NCBI GenBank assembly: GCA_017534815.1
Contig: JAFXVS010000023.1
Span: 1 to 40,674 of the forward strand
DNA from: Bacteroidaceae bacterium
GTDB lineage: Bacteria > Bacteroidota > Bacteroidia > Bacteroidales > Bacteroidaceae
Direction: 5' to 3'
Length of the DNA stretch: 40,674 nt
Positions 6,534-14,488 of the stretch are shown here, one piece after another. The position numbers and the translations under genes are program-made. Numbering within the stretch: position 1 is the stretch's first letter; every line of letters begins with the position of its first letter. The notes under the pieces were generated by a model. It worked only from the letters and a program-made list of their open reading frames with translations. It searched no databases and had not been told where the DNA came from.

Positions 6534-9020
6534 TTATTCACTATCCTTCTCTGAATTTCCGTAGCCGTAGCCATAGCCATAGCCATAGCCGTACTTGTTG
6601 TAATAGCCGTACTTGCTATAATAGCCATACTTATGGTAACCATAACGACCGCCTGCGAACATCGTACCATTGAGAATGAGTGCCATATTCTTGTACTTCT
6701 TCTCTTTGTACATTATATCAATCTTAGGCAACATACTGCGCTCCAACAATTCGGCACGAACCACGAAAAGAGTGAGATCGACATAATTGTTGATGATGGA
6801 GGAGTCTGCCAACATTTCGATTGGAGGACAATCGAGGAAGACAAAGTCATATTCCTCACGCAGTGTGTTGATCATTTGCTCCAGACGTGGGCTATAGAGG
6901 AGCTCTGCAGGGTTAGGAGGCAGGGCGCCGCAAGGAAGCACATCCAGTTCTTCTCGGATGGTTCCACGAACCAACGCCTCATGGAAGTCTGCGATGTCTC
7001 CGTTCAGGTATTCTGAAACACCTGGCTTAGGATTATTCACGTAGATACTGAGTGATGCCTTACGAAGGTCAAGGTCTACTATACAAACCTTCTTGCCCTT
7101 GATGGCGTAGCTGACAGCCAAGTTCATAGCCAAGAAAGTCTTACCTGAACCAGGGTTGAACGAAGAAGTCATCACCACCTTGTCGCCATTGTGACCCAAC
7201 ATGAATTCGAGGTTGGTACGTACCACACGGAAGGCCTCGTTGATCATGTCGCGCTTTCTATCCTTCACAACAATCTCGCGCTTCTCTTCCTCGTGAACCT
7301 TCTTCTTTTGGAGCTTATGAATAAATCCACGAATGGCTGCGAACTTCGATTTCTTCTTTTTGCCCACATATGGAATTTCACCCACATAAGGCACAACCAG
7401 TTTCTCGATATCCTTACGACCACGTACACGGGTATTCATGGTTTCCAAAAGATAGATGATACCAATAGGAAGTGCCAAACCGATGGCGAAGGCAATCAAG
7501 AGAATCTTGCTCTTGGCTGGGGCTACTGGGAAGTCTGAACCCACTGCCCAGTTGATGATTCGAGTGTTATAGGCTGTGAAGCTTTGGCTGATTTCATTCT
7601 CCTCACGCTTCTGCAGGAGGAAAAGGTAAAGAGACTCTTTCACCTTCTGCTGACGTTCTACAGAAAGAATGTATTTTGCCTGTGTTGGATTGGTGGTCAA
7701 CTGAGAGCTTGACAACGCATCCTTGCGCTCCAATGTCTGAATCTGACCATTCAACACATAGATGTAATTTTCAAGTGAAGCCTTGATAACTTGGCGCATC
7801 TGGTTCAGCTGTTGATCCATTTCAACCAACATCGGGTTCTGCTCGTTACTGTTTGCAGCTAAATTGTTGCGCTGAAGGAGATTGGAGTTGTAGTCCGCAA
7901 TCTGCTTTTCAATGCTGGCATTTTCAATTCCTGAGTTAGCGGGCAACAACTGATTCTTCGTCATATTGCTATTCAGCTGCTGGCGGATGTAAGTGGCCAT
8001 TGACTTGCGGTTGTTGTAGTCAAATAACTGGTCGTTAATGTCAATCTTTTTACCAGTGTAGATGGTCGCAGTCTGTTCAACGCTTGGAATCTTGTTGGCA
8101 CTCTTGTAAGAAGAGATATCGCTATCCACAGAACCCAGTTCCTTCTCAATCACGCCCAAACGTTCGTTGATGAATTCAGAGGTGCTGACGATGATCTGGT
8201 TCTTTTCCTTCAGCCAGTTTTCATTATAGACGTCAATGATGGTGTTCACTACATCGGTGGCACGTTCAATGGACACGTCTGTATAGGACAGGTCAATCAC
8301 TTCTGCATTCTTGTCGGCCAAATCTGCCTCCATGTTGGCAATGCAGATCTCAACAGCAATGTTGAAGCGCTTTTTCACGATGTCCACTTCTGAAATGGGT
8401 TCCGCGTCTTCTTTGGGGATATATTCAGCGCTACGGCTCACGATGACAGTACCTCCGAATGGGGTCTGGATGGAATCGAGCAAGGCGCCTTCGACTGTAT
8501 ATTGACAAGATTCTCCATTGAAATTGTCAACTTCAAGCTTGAATTTGTCCTCTTCCACCTTCAGTTTTCCTCGCAAAGATTGGTTGTCCATATCCAAGAA
8601 TGAAATCTTGAAAGGAAGATTGGAACCATAAAGCAATTTGTCGTAGAAGAAACCATCCACATAGTAATCTACATCCATGCCCAGATTCTTCACTACACCA
8701 CTGATGACGGAAGGTGATTTCAATGTCAGGATTTCATTGTACACGCTTGATGTCAAGCCTAAACTGCTCAATTCAGACAGGTCGGCAATTTGACCACTGC
8801 TTCTTCTTCTGTTCTCTTCTTTGATCAGCACGGCTGCTGTACGCTTGTAGGTAGGAGGTGTGGTCTTGATGTATAGCATAGCGATAATCAGACATATTAC
8901 AACCGATGCAACAATCCAGTACCACTTGCTTAGACACAAGGAAAGAATGTCCATGAAACTCAGGCCTTCTTCTTTCTCTTCTGAATCAATATCTACTGTT
9001 CTTAATATTTCTTCTGCCAT
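6534..9020 (-). CDS. Wzc-like polysaccharide co-polymerase and BY-family tyrosine autokinase
   Basis: Inner-membrane protein that couples chain-length control to a cytoplasmic ATPase/tyrosine kinase in capsule or exopolysaccharide export. The N-terminal Wzz-type region has a membrane segment at about residues 33-51, a long periplasmic coiled-coil region, and a second membrane segment at about 500-525. The kinase domain carries Walker A GSGKT (about 620-627), Walker A' VDLDLRKAS (about 650) and Walker B FLDCPP (about 728). The C-terminus (about 790-822) is a Tyr cluster alternating with Gly, the expected autophosphorylation tail. At 828 residues it is a full one-piece kinase. The tail is encoded partly by a hexanucleotide repeat. 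It is cotranscribed with the export lipoprotein and the phosphatase. Confidence 0.94.
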   Translation of the reverse strand: MAEEILRTVDIDSEEKEEGLSFMDILSLCLSKWYWIVASVVICLIIAMLYIKTTPPTYKRTAAVLIKEENRRRSSGQIADLSELSSLGLTSSVYNEILTLKSPSVISGVVKNLGMDVDYYVDGFFYDKLLYGSNLPFKISFLDMDNQSLRGKLKVEEDKFKLEVDNFNGESCQYTVEGALLDSIQTPFGGTVIVSRSAEYIPKEDAEPISEVDIVKKRFNIAVEICIANMEADLADKNAEVIDLSYTDVSIERATDVVNTIIDVYNENWLKEKNQIIVSTSEFINERLGVIEKELGSVDSDISSYKSANKIPSVEQTATIYTGKKIDINDQLFDYNNRKSMATYIRQQLNSNMTKNQLLPANSGIENASIEKQIADYNSNLLQRNNLAANSNEQNPMLVEMDQQLNQMRQVIKASLENYIYVLNGQIQTLERKDALSSSQLTTNPTQAKYILSVERQQKVKESLYLFLLQKREENEISQSFTAYNTRIINWAVGSDFPVAPAKSKILLIAFAIGLALPIGIIYLLETMNTRVRGRKDIEKLVVPYVGEIPYVGKKKKSKFAAIRGFIHKLQKKKVHEEEKREIVVKDRKRDMINEAFRVVRTNLEFMLGHNGDKVVMTSSFNPGSGKTFLAMNLAVSYAIKGKKVCIVDLDLRKASLSIYVNNPKPGVSEYLNGDIADFHEALVRGTIREELDVLPCGALPPNPAELLYSPRLEQMINTLREEYDFVFLDCPPIEMLADSSIINNYVDLTLFVVRAELLERSMLPKIDIMYKEKKYKNMALILNGTMFAGGRYGYHKYGYYSKYGYYNKYGYGYGYGYGYGNSEKDSE
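6561..6590. repeat. Hexanucleotide repeat in the kinase Tyr tail
   Basis: Five tandem hexamers, GTAGCC twice then ATAGCC three times, encode five Tyr-Gly pairs on the minus strand. Gain or loss of units stays in frame and would change the number of tail tyrosines. Confidence 0.8.
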
Positions 9021-9089
9021 AATTTTTTATATTTCGCTTTTACCTTATAATAAATAAAGAATAAATGTCCGTTTTCGTTGGTATTTTCC

Positions 9090-9896
9090 CTATTTCTTCA
9101 AGAACACAGCGATGGACAAGCCAACAGACAATGCTGACATCCAGAAGGAAGGAGTCAACAGCGTATTACCTGTTGCAGTACTTTGTCTTGCTCTCACTTT
9201 ATTAGGCTCCACATAGATGATATCATCCTGTTGCAACATATAAACAGGGGATTGGCAAACATCGTGGAAATTGGTCAAGTCCACTTCGTAGGTCTTGAGT
9301 TTCGTTCCATCTTTACGGAACACCTTTACGTTTTTACGATTACCATACTGAGTAAGGTCACCAGCACGTGCAATAGCATCTAACAACGTGAACTGGTCGC
9401 GATCAATGGCCATAACACCTTGAGATTTCACCTCACCCAACACGCCTACGTGGAGATTGGCAAATTCTACGGTGACGGTGGCGTCTTTCACACCTTCTGC
9501 AGAAGTGGTCAACTTCGTCTTCACCAGTTCTGCGATTTGATTACGGGTTAATCCGTCCACATGGATTTTACCCATAACAGGAACATCTACATCACCCTTT
9601 TCATCGACTGTGTAGGCGGTTACGGAACTACTGTTGGAGTAGGAAACGTTACCACCCTGATTACCGATACGGTTGGTTACGGTTACCAAATTATAGATGG
9701 TAGCCAATTGGGGGTCTTTGCAACTGATAAAGATATAAATCTTATCATACGGTTTCACTTTAACCGCTTCAGTTAAACTAGGAATTTGATTCACATCACC
9801 ATTTGCCGTGTCTTGAAAGTAGTTGAAGTCGGCAACGGAACCACATGAGCTCAGGATAAGCACTGAGATTGTAAGTAAAAAAAAGATCTTTTTCAT
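9090..9896 (-). CDS. Wza-like polysaccharide export outer-membrane lipoprotein
   Basis: Poly_export/SLBB protein forming the outer-membrane exit for exopolysaccharide. The start at 9896 gives a lipoprotein signal MKKIFFLLTISVLILSSCG with the acylated Cys at residue 18; the ATG 36 bp upstream would add 12 residues that spoil the signal peptide. A Poly_export segment follows (VKPYDKIYIFISCKDP), then an SLBB-like domain (VGVLGEVKSQGVMAI, LLDAIARAGDLTQYGNRKNV). The segment YMLQQDDIIYVEPNKV is typical, and a hydrophobic stretch near the C-terminus may be the membrane-crossing helix. At 268 residues it is short, as usual in Bacteroidetes. First gene of the export trio, 69 bp before the kinase. Confidence 0.92.
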   Translation of the reverse strand: MKKIFFLLTISVLILSSCGSVADFNYFQDTANGDVNQIPSLTEAVKVKPYDKIYIFISCKDPQLATIYNLVTVTNRIGNQGGNVSYSNSSSVTAYTVDEKGDVDVPVMGKIHVDGLTRNQIAELVKTKLTTSAEGVKDATVTVEFANLHVGVLGEVKSQGVMAIDRDQFTLLDAIARAGDLTQYGNRKNVKVFRKDGTKLKTYEVDLTNFHDVCQSPVYMLQQDDIIYVEPNKVRARQSTATGNTLLTPSFWMSALSVGLSIAVFLKK

Positions 9897-9965
9897 TGTT
9901 AAATTTAGAAAATGGGATACACCCTTTTTCACTTGTTAAAACAAGCTCATTATCAATTAATGCTG

Positions 9966-9973
9966 CAAAGTTA
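9966..9973 (-). promoter_or_regulatory. -7 box TAACTTTG for the polysaccharide export operon
   Basis: Minus-strand TAACTTTG, 69 bp upstream of the Wza-like start codon. It is divergent from the acyltransferase promoter at 10039, so both operons share a region of about 170 bp. Confidence 0.65.
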
Positions 9974-10038
9974 CGACTTTTTTTCCGCTCATATAGTGAA
10001 AAGTTCCCTTTTTTTATTAAAAAACGAAAAAGATTTAA

Positions 10039-10046
10039 TAATTTTG
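10039..10046 (+). promoter_or_regulatory. -7 box TAATTTTG for the acyltransferase pair
   Basis: TAATTTTG fits TAnnTTTG, 17 bp before the ATG at 10064. This supports the shorter start and predicts a leader of only about 10 nt. Confidence 0.6.
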
Positions 10047-10063
10047 CACATTATTTCAATATT

Positions 10064-10948
10064 ATGGCAATAGAAGGAGACGAATTTAGGGTTGATGTGA
10101 ACCAAGTTTTGAAGAACAAACTCGGCAAGAAATCCAAGTTTGTTCCTAAATTTTTGGTTTCATGGCTGAAGAACATTATTCATCAGGATTGGATGAACGT
10201 TCATCTGTGTGGAGAGGGAAAAGGACAAGAAGGGGTTGAATGGTTGGATGGATGCCTCAGATATCTGAATTGTACCCTAAAAGTACAAACCAACATTGAT
10301 GGGGTCATTCAAGAGGGATTGGATGCACTGCCCAGCAATGAGGGAGGGCGATACTTCACCATCGTGAGTAATCATCCCCTCGGAGGACAGGACGGAATTG
10401 CATTAGGCTCTATCGTTTGTCATAAGTACGACAGCCAGATGGTGTACTTGGTGAATGACATTCTGATGAGTTTCAAGGGACTGGCACCACTTTGTGTGCC
10501 CATTAATAAGACGGGACGCAATAGTCGCAACTTCCCCAAGATGGTGGAGATGGCCTTCCAATCGCCGAAGAACGTGGTGATGTTCCCGGCAGGACTTTGT
10601 TCCAGAAAGGGAGAGGATGGCGTGATTCGAGACATAGAATGGAAGAAGACCTTCATTACCAAGTCTGTTCAGTATCAGCGGGACGTGATTCCTGTTCACT
10701 TCTCAGGGCACAACTCCGACAGATTTTACAATATTGCCCGTTGGTGCAAGCGCCTGCACATCAAGTTTAACATCGCCATGCTTTATCTGGCGGACGAGAT
10801 GTATAAGAACCAGGGTAAGACGTTCACTGTCACGTTCGGCAAACCCATCTCCTGGCAGACGTTTGACAAGTCAAAAACCCCGATGGAATGGGCACAATGG
10901 GTGAAAGAAAGGGTATATCAATTGGATACTGACAGTGCTTCGGCTTAA
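10064..10948 (+). CDS. glsA: PlsC-like O-acyltransferase, probable glycine-lipid GlsA
   Basis: Acyltransferase of the 1-acylglycerol-phosphate acyltransferase superfamily. The catalytic block is SNHPLGGQDGIALG, with His104 and an Asp six residues later (H-X5-D rather than the usual H-X4-D), and a second block is MFPAGLCSRKGEDGVIRDIEWKKTF. The next gene is a GNAT-type N-acyltransferase. In Bacteroides a gene pair of this kind makes glycine lipids: the N-acyltransferase acylates glycine and this O-acyltransferase adds the second chain. The assignment to glycine lipid is by family and neighbour, not by direct evidence. The start at 10064 gives 294 residues; the longer frame reaches back through the promoter. 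Confidence 0.78.
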   Translation: MAIEGDEFRVDVNQVLKNKLGKKSKFVPKFLVSWLKNIIHQDWMNVHLCGEGKGQEGVEWLDGCLRYLNCTLKVQTNIDGVIQEGLDALPSNEGGRYFTIVSNHPLGGQDGIALGSIVCHKYDSQMVYLVNDILMSFKGLAPLCVPINKTGRNSRNFPKMVEMAFQSPKNVVMFPAGLCSRKGEDGVIRDIEWKKTFITKSVQYQRDVIPVHFSGHNSDRFYNIARWCKRLHIKFNIAMLYLADEMYKNQGKTFTVTFGKPISWQTFDKSKTPMEWAQWVKERVYQLDTDSASA

Positions 10949-10972
10949 CAAGAAAAAGGACAAAAAATAGAT

Positions 10973-12004
10973 ATGGAAGCAGAAATCATCGCACCAATTC
11001 CCAAAGAGGTGCTGAAATCGGAACTAACCGATGAGAAACGCTTGCGCATGACCAGCAAGAGTAACAATGAGGTGTATGTTGTCACTTGGCAGAATGCCCC
11101 CAATGTGGTACGAGAGATTGGTCGATTGCGTGAGATTGCATTCCGTGCAGCAGGTGGCGGCACGGGACTTGATTGCGACCTCGACAAGTTCGACACGATG
11201 GAGAATCCTTATAAGCAGTTGATTGTATGGAATCCAGAGTCGGCAGAGATTATCGGCGGCTACCGTTACATCCTTGGCCCCGACATCCAATTCGACGAGA
11301 AGGGTCAACCCATCCTGGCCACCAGCCACATGTTTCATTTCTCTGAGAAGTTCATTAAGGAATACATGCCTTACACGATTGAGTTAGGACGCTCTTTCGT
11401 CACACTCGAATACCAATCCACCCGTTCTGACGGCAAGTCCATCTTTGCGCTCGACAACCTCTGGGACGGATTGGGTGCCTTGGCTGTCATTATGCCTGGT
11501 TGCAAGTATTTCTTTGGTAAAATGACCATGTATCCCAGTTATAACCGCAAGGGACGTGATATGATCCTCTATTTCCTTCGCAAGCACTTTGGGGATAAAG
11601 ATGGCTTGGTCATCCCTACCAAACCTCTGGAACTGGAGCATGATCCTAAGGAGTTTGAGGAACTCTTCTGCGAAGACTCGTTCAAGGAAGATTATAAGAT
11701 TCTCAACCATGAGGTGCGTGCCCTTGGTTACAACATCCCTCCGTTGGTCAATGCCTACATGAGTCTTTCTCCAACCATGAAGATGTTTGGCACAGCCATC
11801 AATTATGGTTTTGGTGATGTGGAAGAAACGGGTATCCTTATTGCGGTCAGCGAAATCTATGACCAAAAGCGCATCCGTTACATCGACAATTTTGCTAAGG
11901 AGCATCCTGAATTTGTGCAAATCACCAGTGGTGCTAACAAGGTTATCTATGAGCCTAAAAACAAGCAAGATCTGTTGATTGATGACTTCGATCCAGTCAA
12001 ATAA
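10973..12004 (+). CDS. glsB: GNAT-type N-acyltransferase, probable glycine-lipid GlsB
   Basis: Member of the hemolysin-like/OlsB-related GNAT acyltransferases. The family core is visible as VREIGRLREIAFRAAGGGTGLDCDLDKFD, then QLIVWNPESAEIIGGYRYILG and IELGRSFVTLEYQ. In Bacteroides thetaiotaomicron the corresponding enzyme transfers a hydroxy fatty acid to the amino group of glycine, giving the precursor of glycine lipids important for fitness. The 343-residue length fits. It starts 24 bp after the PlsC-like gene and the pair is closed by a clear hairpin terminator, so the two form a bicistronic operon. Substrate specificity is inferred from the family and the pairing. Confidence 0.8.
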   Translation: MEAEIIAPIPKEVLKSELTDEKRLRMTSKSNNEVYVVTWQNAPNVVREIGRLREIAFRAAGGGTGLDCDLDKFDTMENPYKQLIVWNPESAEIIGGYRYILGPDIQFDEKGQPILATSHMFHFSEKFIKEYMPYTIELGRSFVTLEYQSTRSDGKSIFALDNLWDGLGALAVIMPGCKYFFGKMTMYPSYNRKGRDMILYFLRKHFGDKDGLVIPTKPLELEHDPKEFEELFCEDSFKEDYKILNHEVRALGYNIPPLVNAYMSLSPTMKMFGTAINYGFGDVEETGILIAVSEIYDQKRIRYIDNFAKEHPEFVQITSGANKVIYEPKNKQDLLIDDFDPVK

Positions 12005-12033
12005 AAGCGCATTCTACACATATATTATATAAT

Positions 12034-12070
12034 AATGGCACAAAACAGCAGTTTTTGTGCCATTTGTTTT
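12034..12070 (+). terminator. Rho-independent terminator after the acyltransferase pair
   Basis: Perfect 12-bp stem AATGGCACAAAA / TTTTGTGCCATT (12034-12045 and 12053-12064) with a 7-nt loop, followed by TGTTTTGT. It starts about 30 bp after the stop codon at 12004. Confidence 0.8.
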
Positions 12071-12090
12071 GTCAATCCAAACAAAACCCC

Positions 12091-12098
12091 TAACTTTG
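12091..12098 (+). promoter_or_regulatory. -7 box TAACTTTG for the CoA-transferase
   Basis: TAACTTTG, 38 bp before the ATG at 12137, with a TTTG run at 12063-12070 in a plausible -33 position. It rules out the longer start at 12035, which would lie upstream of transcription. Confidence 0.65.
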
Positions 12099-12136
12099 CA
12101 CAAATTTTGAAAAATTGTGTAATACTTAAGGTTTTT

Positions 12137-13633
12137 ATGGCATTTACAAGAATCACCGCAGCTGAGGCTGCAGCACTCATCAAAAACGGAGATAATATTG
12201 GCCTGTCTGGTTTCACGCCAGCAGGCACACCTAAAGCAGTAACGGCAGAGATTGCCAAGATTGCTCATGCTGAGCACGAGGCAGGACGCCCCTATCAGAT
12301 TGGCATCTTCACAGGTGCATCCACAGGTCAGTCTTGTGATGGTGTACTTTCAGACGAGCAGGCTATCCGTTATCGTGCGCCTTACACTACGAACTCTACG
12401 TTCCGCAAGCATGTCAATGCAGGCGAAATCGCTTATAACGACATCCATCTTGGTATGATGGCTCAAGACCTCCGTTATGGTTTCTTGGGTCAGGTCGATT
12501 GGGCCATCCTCGAAGTTTGTGCTATCGAAGAAGACGGCAAGGTCTATCTCACAGCTGCAGGCGGTATTTCTCCCACAGTGGCTCGTCTGGCGCAGAAGGG
12601 TATTATTCTTGAGTTGAATGCTTTCCATTCACCCAAATCTATAGGCATTCATGATGTATATGAACCCCTTGATCCACCTTATCGCAAGCCCATTCCTATC
12701 GAGAAGGTGACAGACCGTGTGGGTACGACTTATCTGCAGCTCGATCCGAAGAAGATTGTGGGTGTGGTTGAATGCAATATTCCTGATGAGGCACGTGCTT
12801 TTAAGGATGCAGACCCTATCACCGACAAGATTGGCGAGAACGTGGCTAACTTCCTGATGGCTGAGAAAAAGCGTGGCATCATTCCTCCAACATTCCTTCC
12901 CTTCCAGAGCGGTGTGGGCACTACAGCCAATGCAATCCTCTTTGCACTCGGCAGCAACCCTGAAATGCCACAGATGGAAGTTTATACTGAAGTGCTTCAG
13001 AATGCTATTGTTGACTTGATGTTCCAGGAGAAGGTGAAGTGTGCATCTACTTGTTCGCTGACCGTCACTAACGACAAACTCCTGAGCATTTACGACAATA
13101 TCGACTTCTTCAAGAGCAGACTCGTGCTCCGTCAGTCAGAGATTTCCAACAATGCAGAGGTGATTCGTCGTCTTGGCCTTATCGCTATCAATACAGCTAT
13201 TGAGGTTGACCTCTATGGACACGCTAACTCTACTCAGATTTGTGGTACCAAGATGATGAACGGCATTGGTGGCTCAGGCGACTTCGAGCGTAATGCCTTC
13301 CTCTCCATCTTTACTTGTGCATCTGTCGCCAAGGGAGGAGCTATTTCCGCTATCGTTCCATTCTGCAGCCATGTGGATCACACTGAGCATGATGTCAACG
13401 TCATTGTGACAGAGCAGGGTGTAGCTGACTTGCGTGGTAAGAGTCCTATCGAGCGTGCACATGCTATTATCGAGAACTGTGCACATCCTGACTATAAGCA
13501 ACTTCTTTGGGACTATCTCAAGATTTCCCAGAAGGGTCAGTCTTGGCACAACCTTGCTGCCACCCACGCATTCCACGACACCTTCATCAAGGAGGGCGAT
13601 ATGCACAAGGTGGACTTCAGCAAATTCGCATAA
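12137..13633 (+). CDS. Acetyl-CoA hydrolase/transferase family (succinate-type CoA-transferase)
   Basis: Class I CoA-transferase of the acetyl-CoA hydrolase/succinate CoA-transferase family. In fermenting Bacteroidales such enzymes move CoA between succinate, acetate and propionate, but the true pair of acids cannot be read from sequence. Visible motifs include NGDNIGLSGFTPAGTPKAV near the start, the GxG loop PFQSGVGTTANA, and the segment EVYTEVLQNAIVDLM, which holds the expected catalytic Glu. NGIGGSGDFERNA and VIVTEQGVADLRGKSP near the C-terminus are characteristic. The start at 12137 (MAFTRITAAEAAAL) gives 498 residues, the normal length, and fits the promoter. It is probably monocistronic or joined to xth 48 bp downstream. 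Confidence 0.9.
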   Translation: MAFTRITAAEAAALIKNGDNIGLSGFTPAGTPKAVTAEIAKIAHAEHEAGRPYQIGIFTGASTGQSCDGVLSDEQAIRYRAPYTTNSTFRKHVNAGEIAYNDIHLGMMAQDLRYGFLGQVDWAILEVCAIEEDGKVYLTAAGGISPTVARLAQKGIILELNAFHSPKSIGIHDVYEPLDPPYRKPIPIEKVTDRVGTTYLQLDPKKIVGVVECNIPDEARAFKDADPITDKIGENVANFLMAEKKRGIIPPTFLPFQSGVGTTANAILFALGSNPEMPQMEVYTEVLQNAIVDLMFQEKVKCASTCSLTVTNDKLLSIYDNIDFFKSRLVLRQSEISNNAEVIRRLGLIAINTAIEVDLYGHANSTQICGTKMMNGIGGSGDFERNAFLSIFTCASVAKGGAISAIVPFCSHVDHTEHDVNVIVTEQGVADLRGKSPIERAHAIIENCAHPDYKQLLWDYLKISQKGQSWHNLAATHAFHDTFIKEGDMHKVDFSKFA

Positions 13634-13681
13634 AAGATTCAAGAACTTTAGCTCAATGTGGCTAACTAAATCATAGAAGAA

Positions 13682-14488
13682 ATGAAATTCATTTCTTGGA
13701 ATGTCAACGGACTCCGCGCCGTGTGTGGTAAGGGCTTTTCAGAAGTCTTCACCACGCTCGACGCGGATTTCTTTTGTTTGCAAGAAACCAAAATGCAGGC
13801 TGGGCAACTTGACCTCGCTTTTCCTGGCTATCAGTCCTATTGGAATTATGCCGAAAAGAAAGGCTACTCGGGCACAGCCATTTACACCAAGCATACACCC
13901 CTCAATGTGGTCTTCGGTTTACCTGAAGACATCATCGCATCCGTTCCTGACAACGGTTGGCTTGATATGAATACAGAGGGGCGCGTCATCACGCTCGAGT
14001 ACGATACCTTCTATGTCATCACTGTCTATACGCCCAACTCTCAAGACGGTCTCAAACGTCTGGATCAGCGTATGACTTGGGATGATGCTTTCCGCCTCTA
14101 CCTGCAACGTTTAGATCGGCAGAAACCCATTCTCGTTTGTGGGGATATGAATGTGGCGCACGAAGAGATAGATATCAAGAACCCTAAGTCCAACCGCCAC
14201 AACGCCGGCTTTACTGATGAGGAGCGTGCCAAGTTCACAGACCTTCTCAATGCGGGGTTCACTGACACCTTCCGCCATTTCTATCCAGACACTCCTGACA
14301 TTTATTCGTGGTGGAGTTACCGCTTCCATGCCCGCGAAAAGAATGCCGGTTGGCGCATCGACTATTGGCTCTGCTCCAACCGGCTTCAAACCGAACTTGT
14401 CAGTGCCAAGATTCACACTGACATAATGGGTAGTGATCACTGCCCTGTAGAAGTGGAGTTACATCCGCTCTGGCATCTCAATTCCTAA
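13682..14488 (+). CDS. xth: Exodeoxyribonuclease III / AP endonuclease
   Basis: Endonuclease/exonuclease/phosphatase-fold enzyme that cleaves DNA at abasic sites in base-excision repair. Motifs occur in order: WNVNGLRA, FFCLQETKMQ, TVYTPNSQDGLKR, VCGDMNVAHEEIDIKNPKSN, WWSYRFHAREKNAGWRIDYWL and SDHCPVEVEL. Together these supply the Asn, Glu, Asp-Asn and terminal Asp-His catalytic groups. At 268 residues it is slightly longer than usual because the last residues (after VEVEL) run 30 bp into the 3' end of the convergent argS gene. No promoter of the standard type is seen in the 48 bp upstream. Confidence 0.93.
   Translation: MKFISWNVNGLRAVCGKGFSEVFTTLDADFFCLQETKMQAGQLDLAFPGYQSYWNYAEKKGYSGTAIYTKHTPLNVVFGLPEDIIASVPDNGWLDMNTEGRVITLEYDTFYVITVYTPNSQDGLKRLDQRMTWDDAFRLYLQRLDRQKPILVCGDMNVAHEEIDIKNPKSNRHNAGFTDEERAKFTDLLNAGFTDTFRHFYPDTPDIYSWWSYRFHAREKNAGWRIDYWLCSNRLQTELVSAKIHTDIMGSDHCPVEVELHPLWHLNS

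Noticed and set aside
9896-10063. N-terminal extension of the PlsC-like acyltransferase by 56 residues
   Set aside because: It runs through the divergent promoter region and the -7 box at 10039; the family-like sequence starts at 10064.
12035-12136. N-terminal extension of the CoA-transferase by 34 residues
   Set aside because: The extension is translated from the upstream terminator hairpin and the promoter; the family N-terminus begins at 12137.
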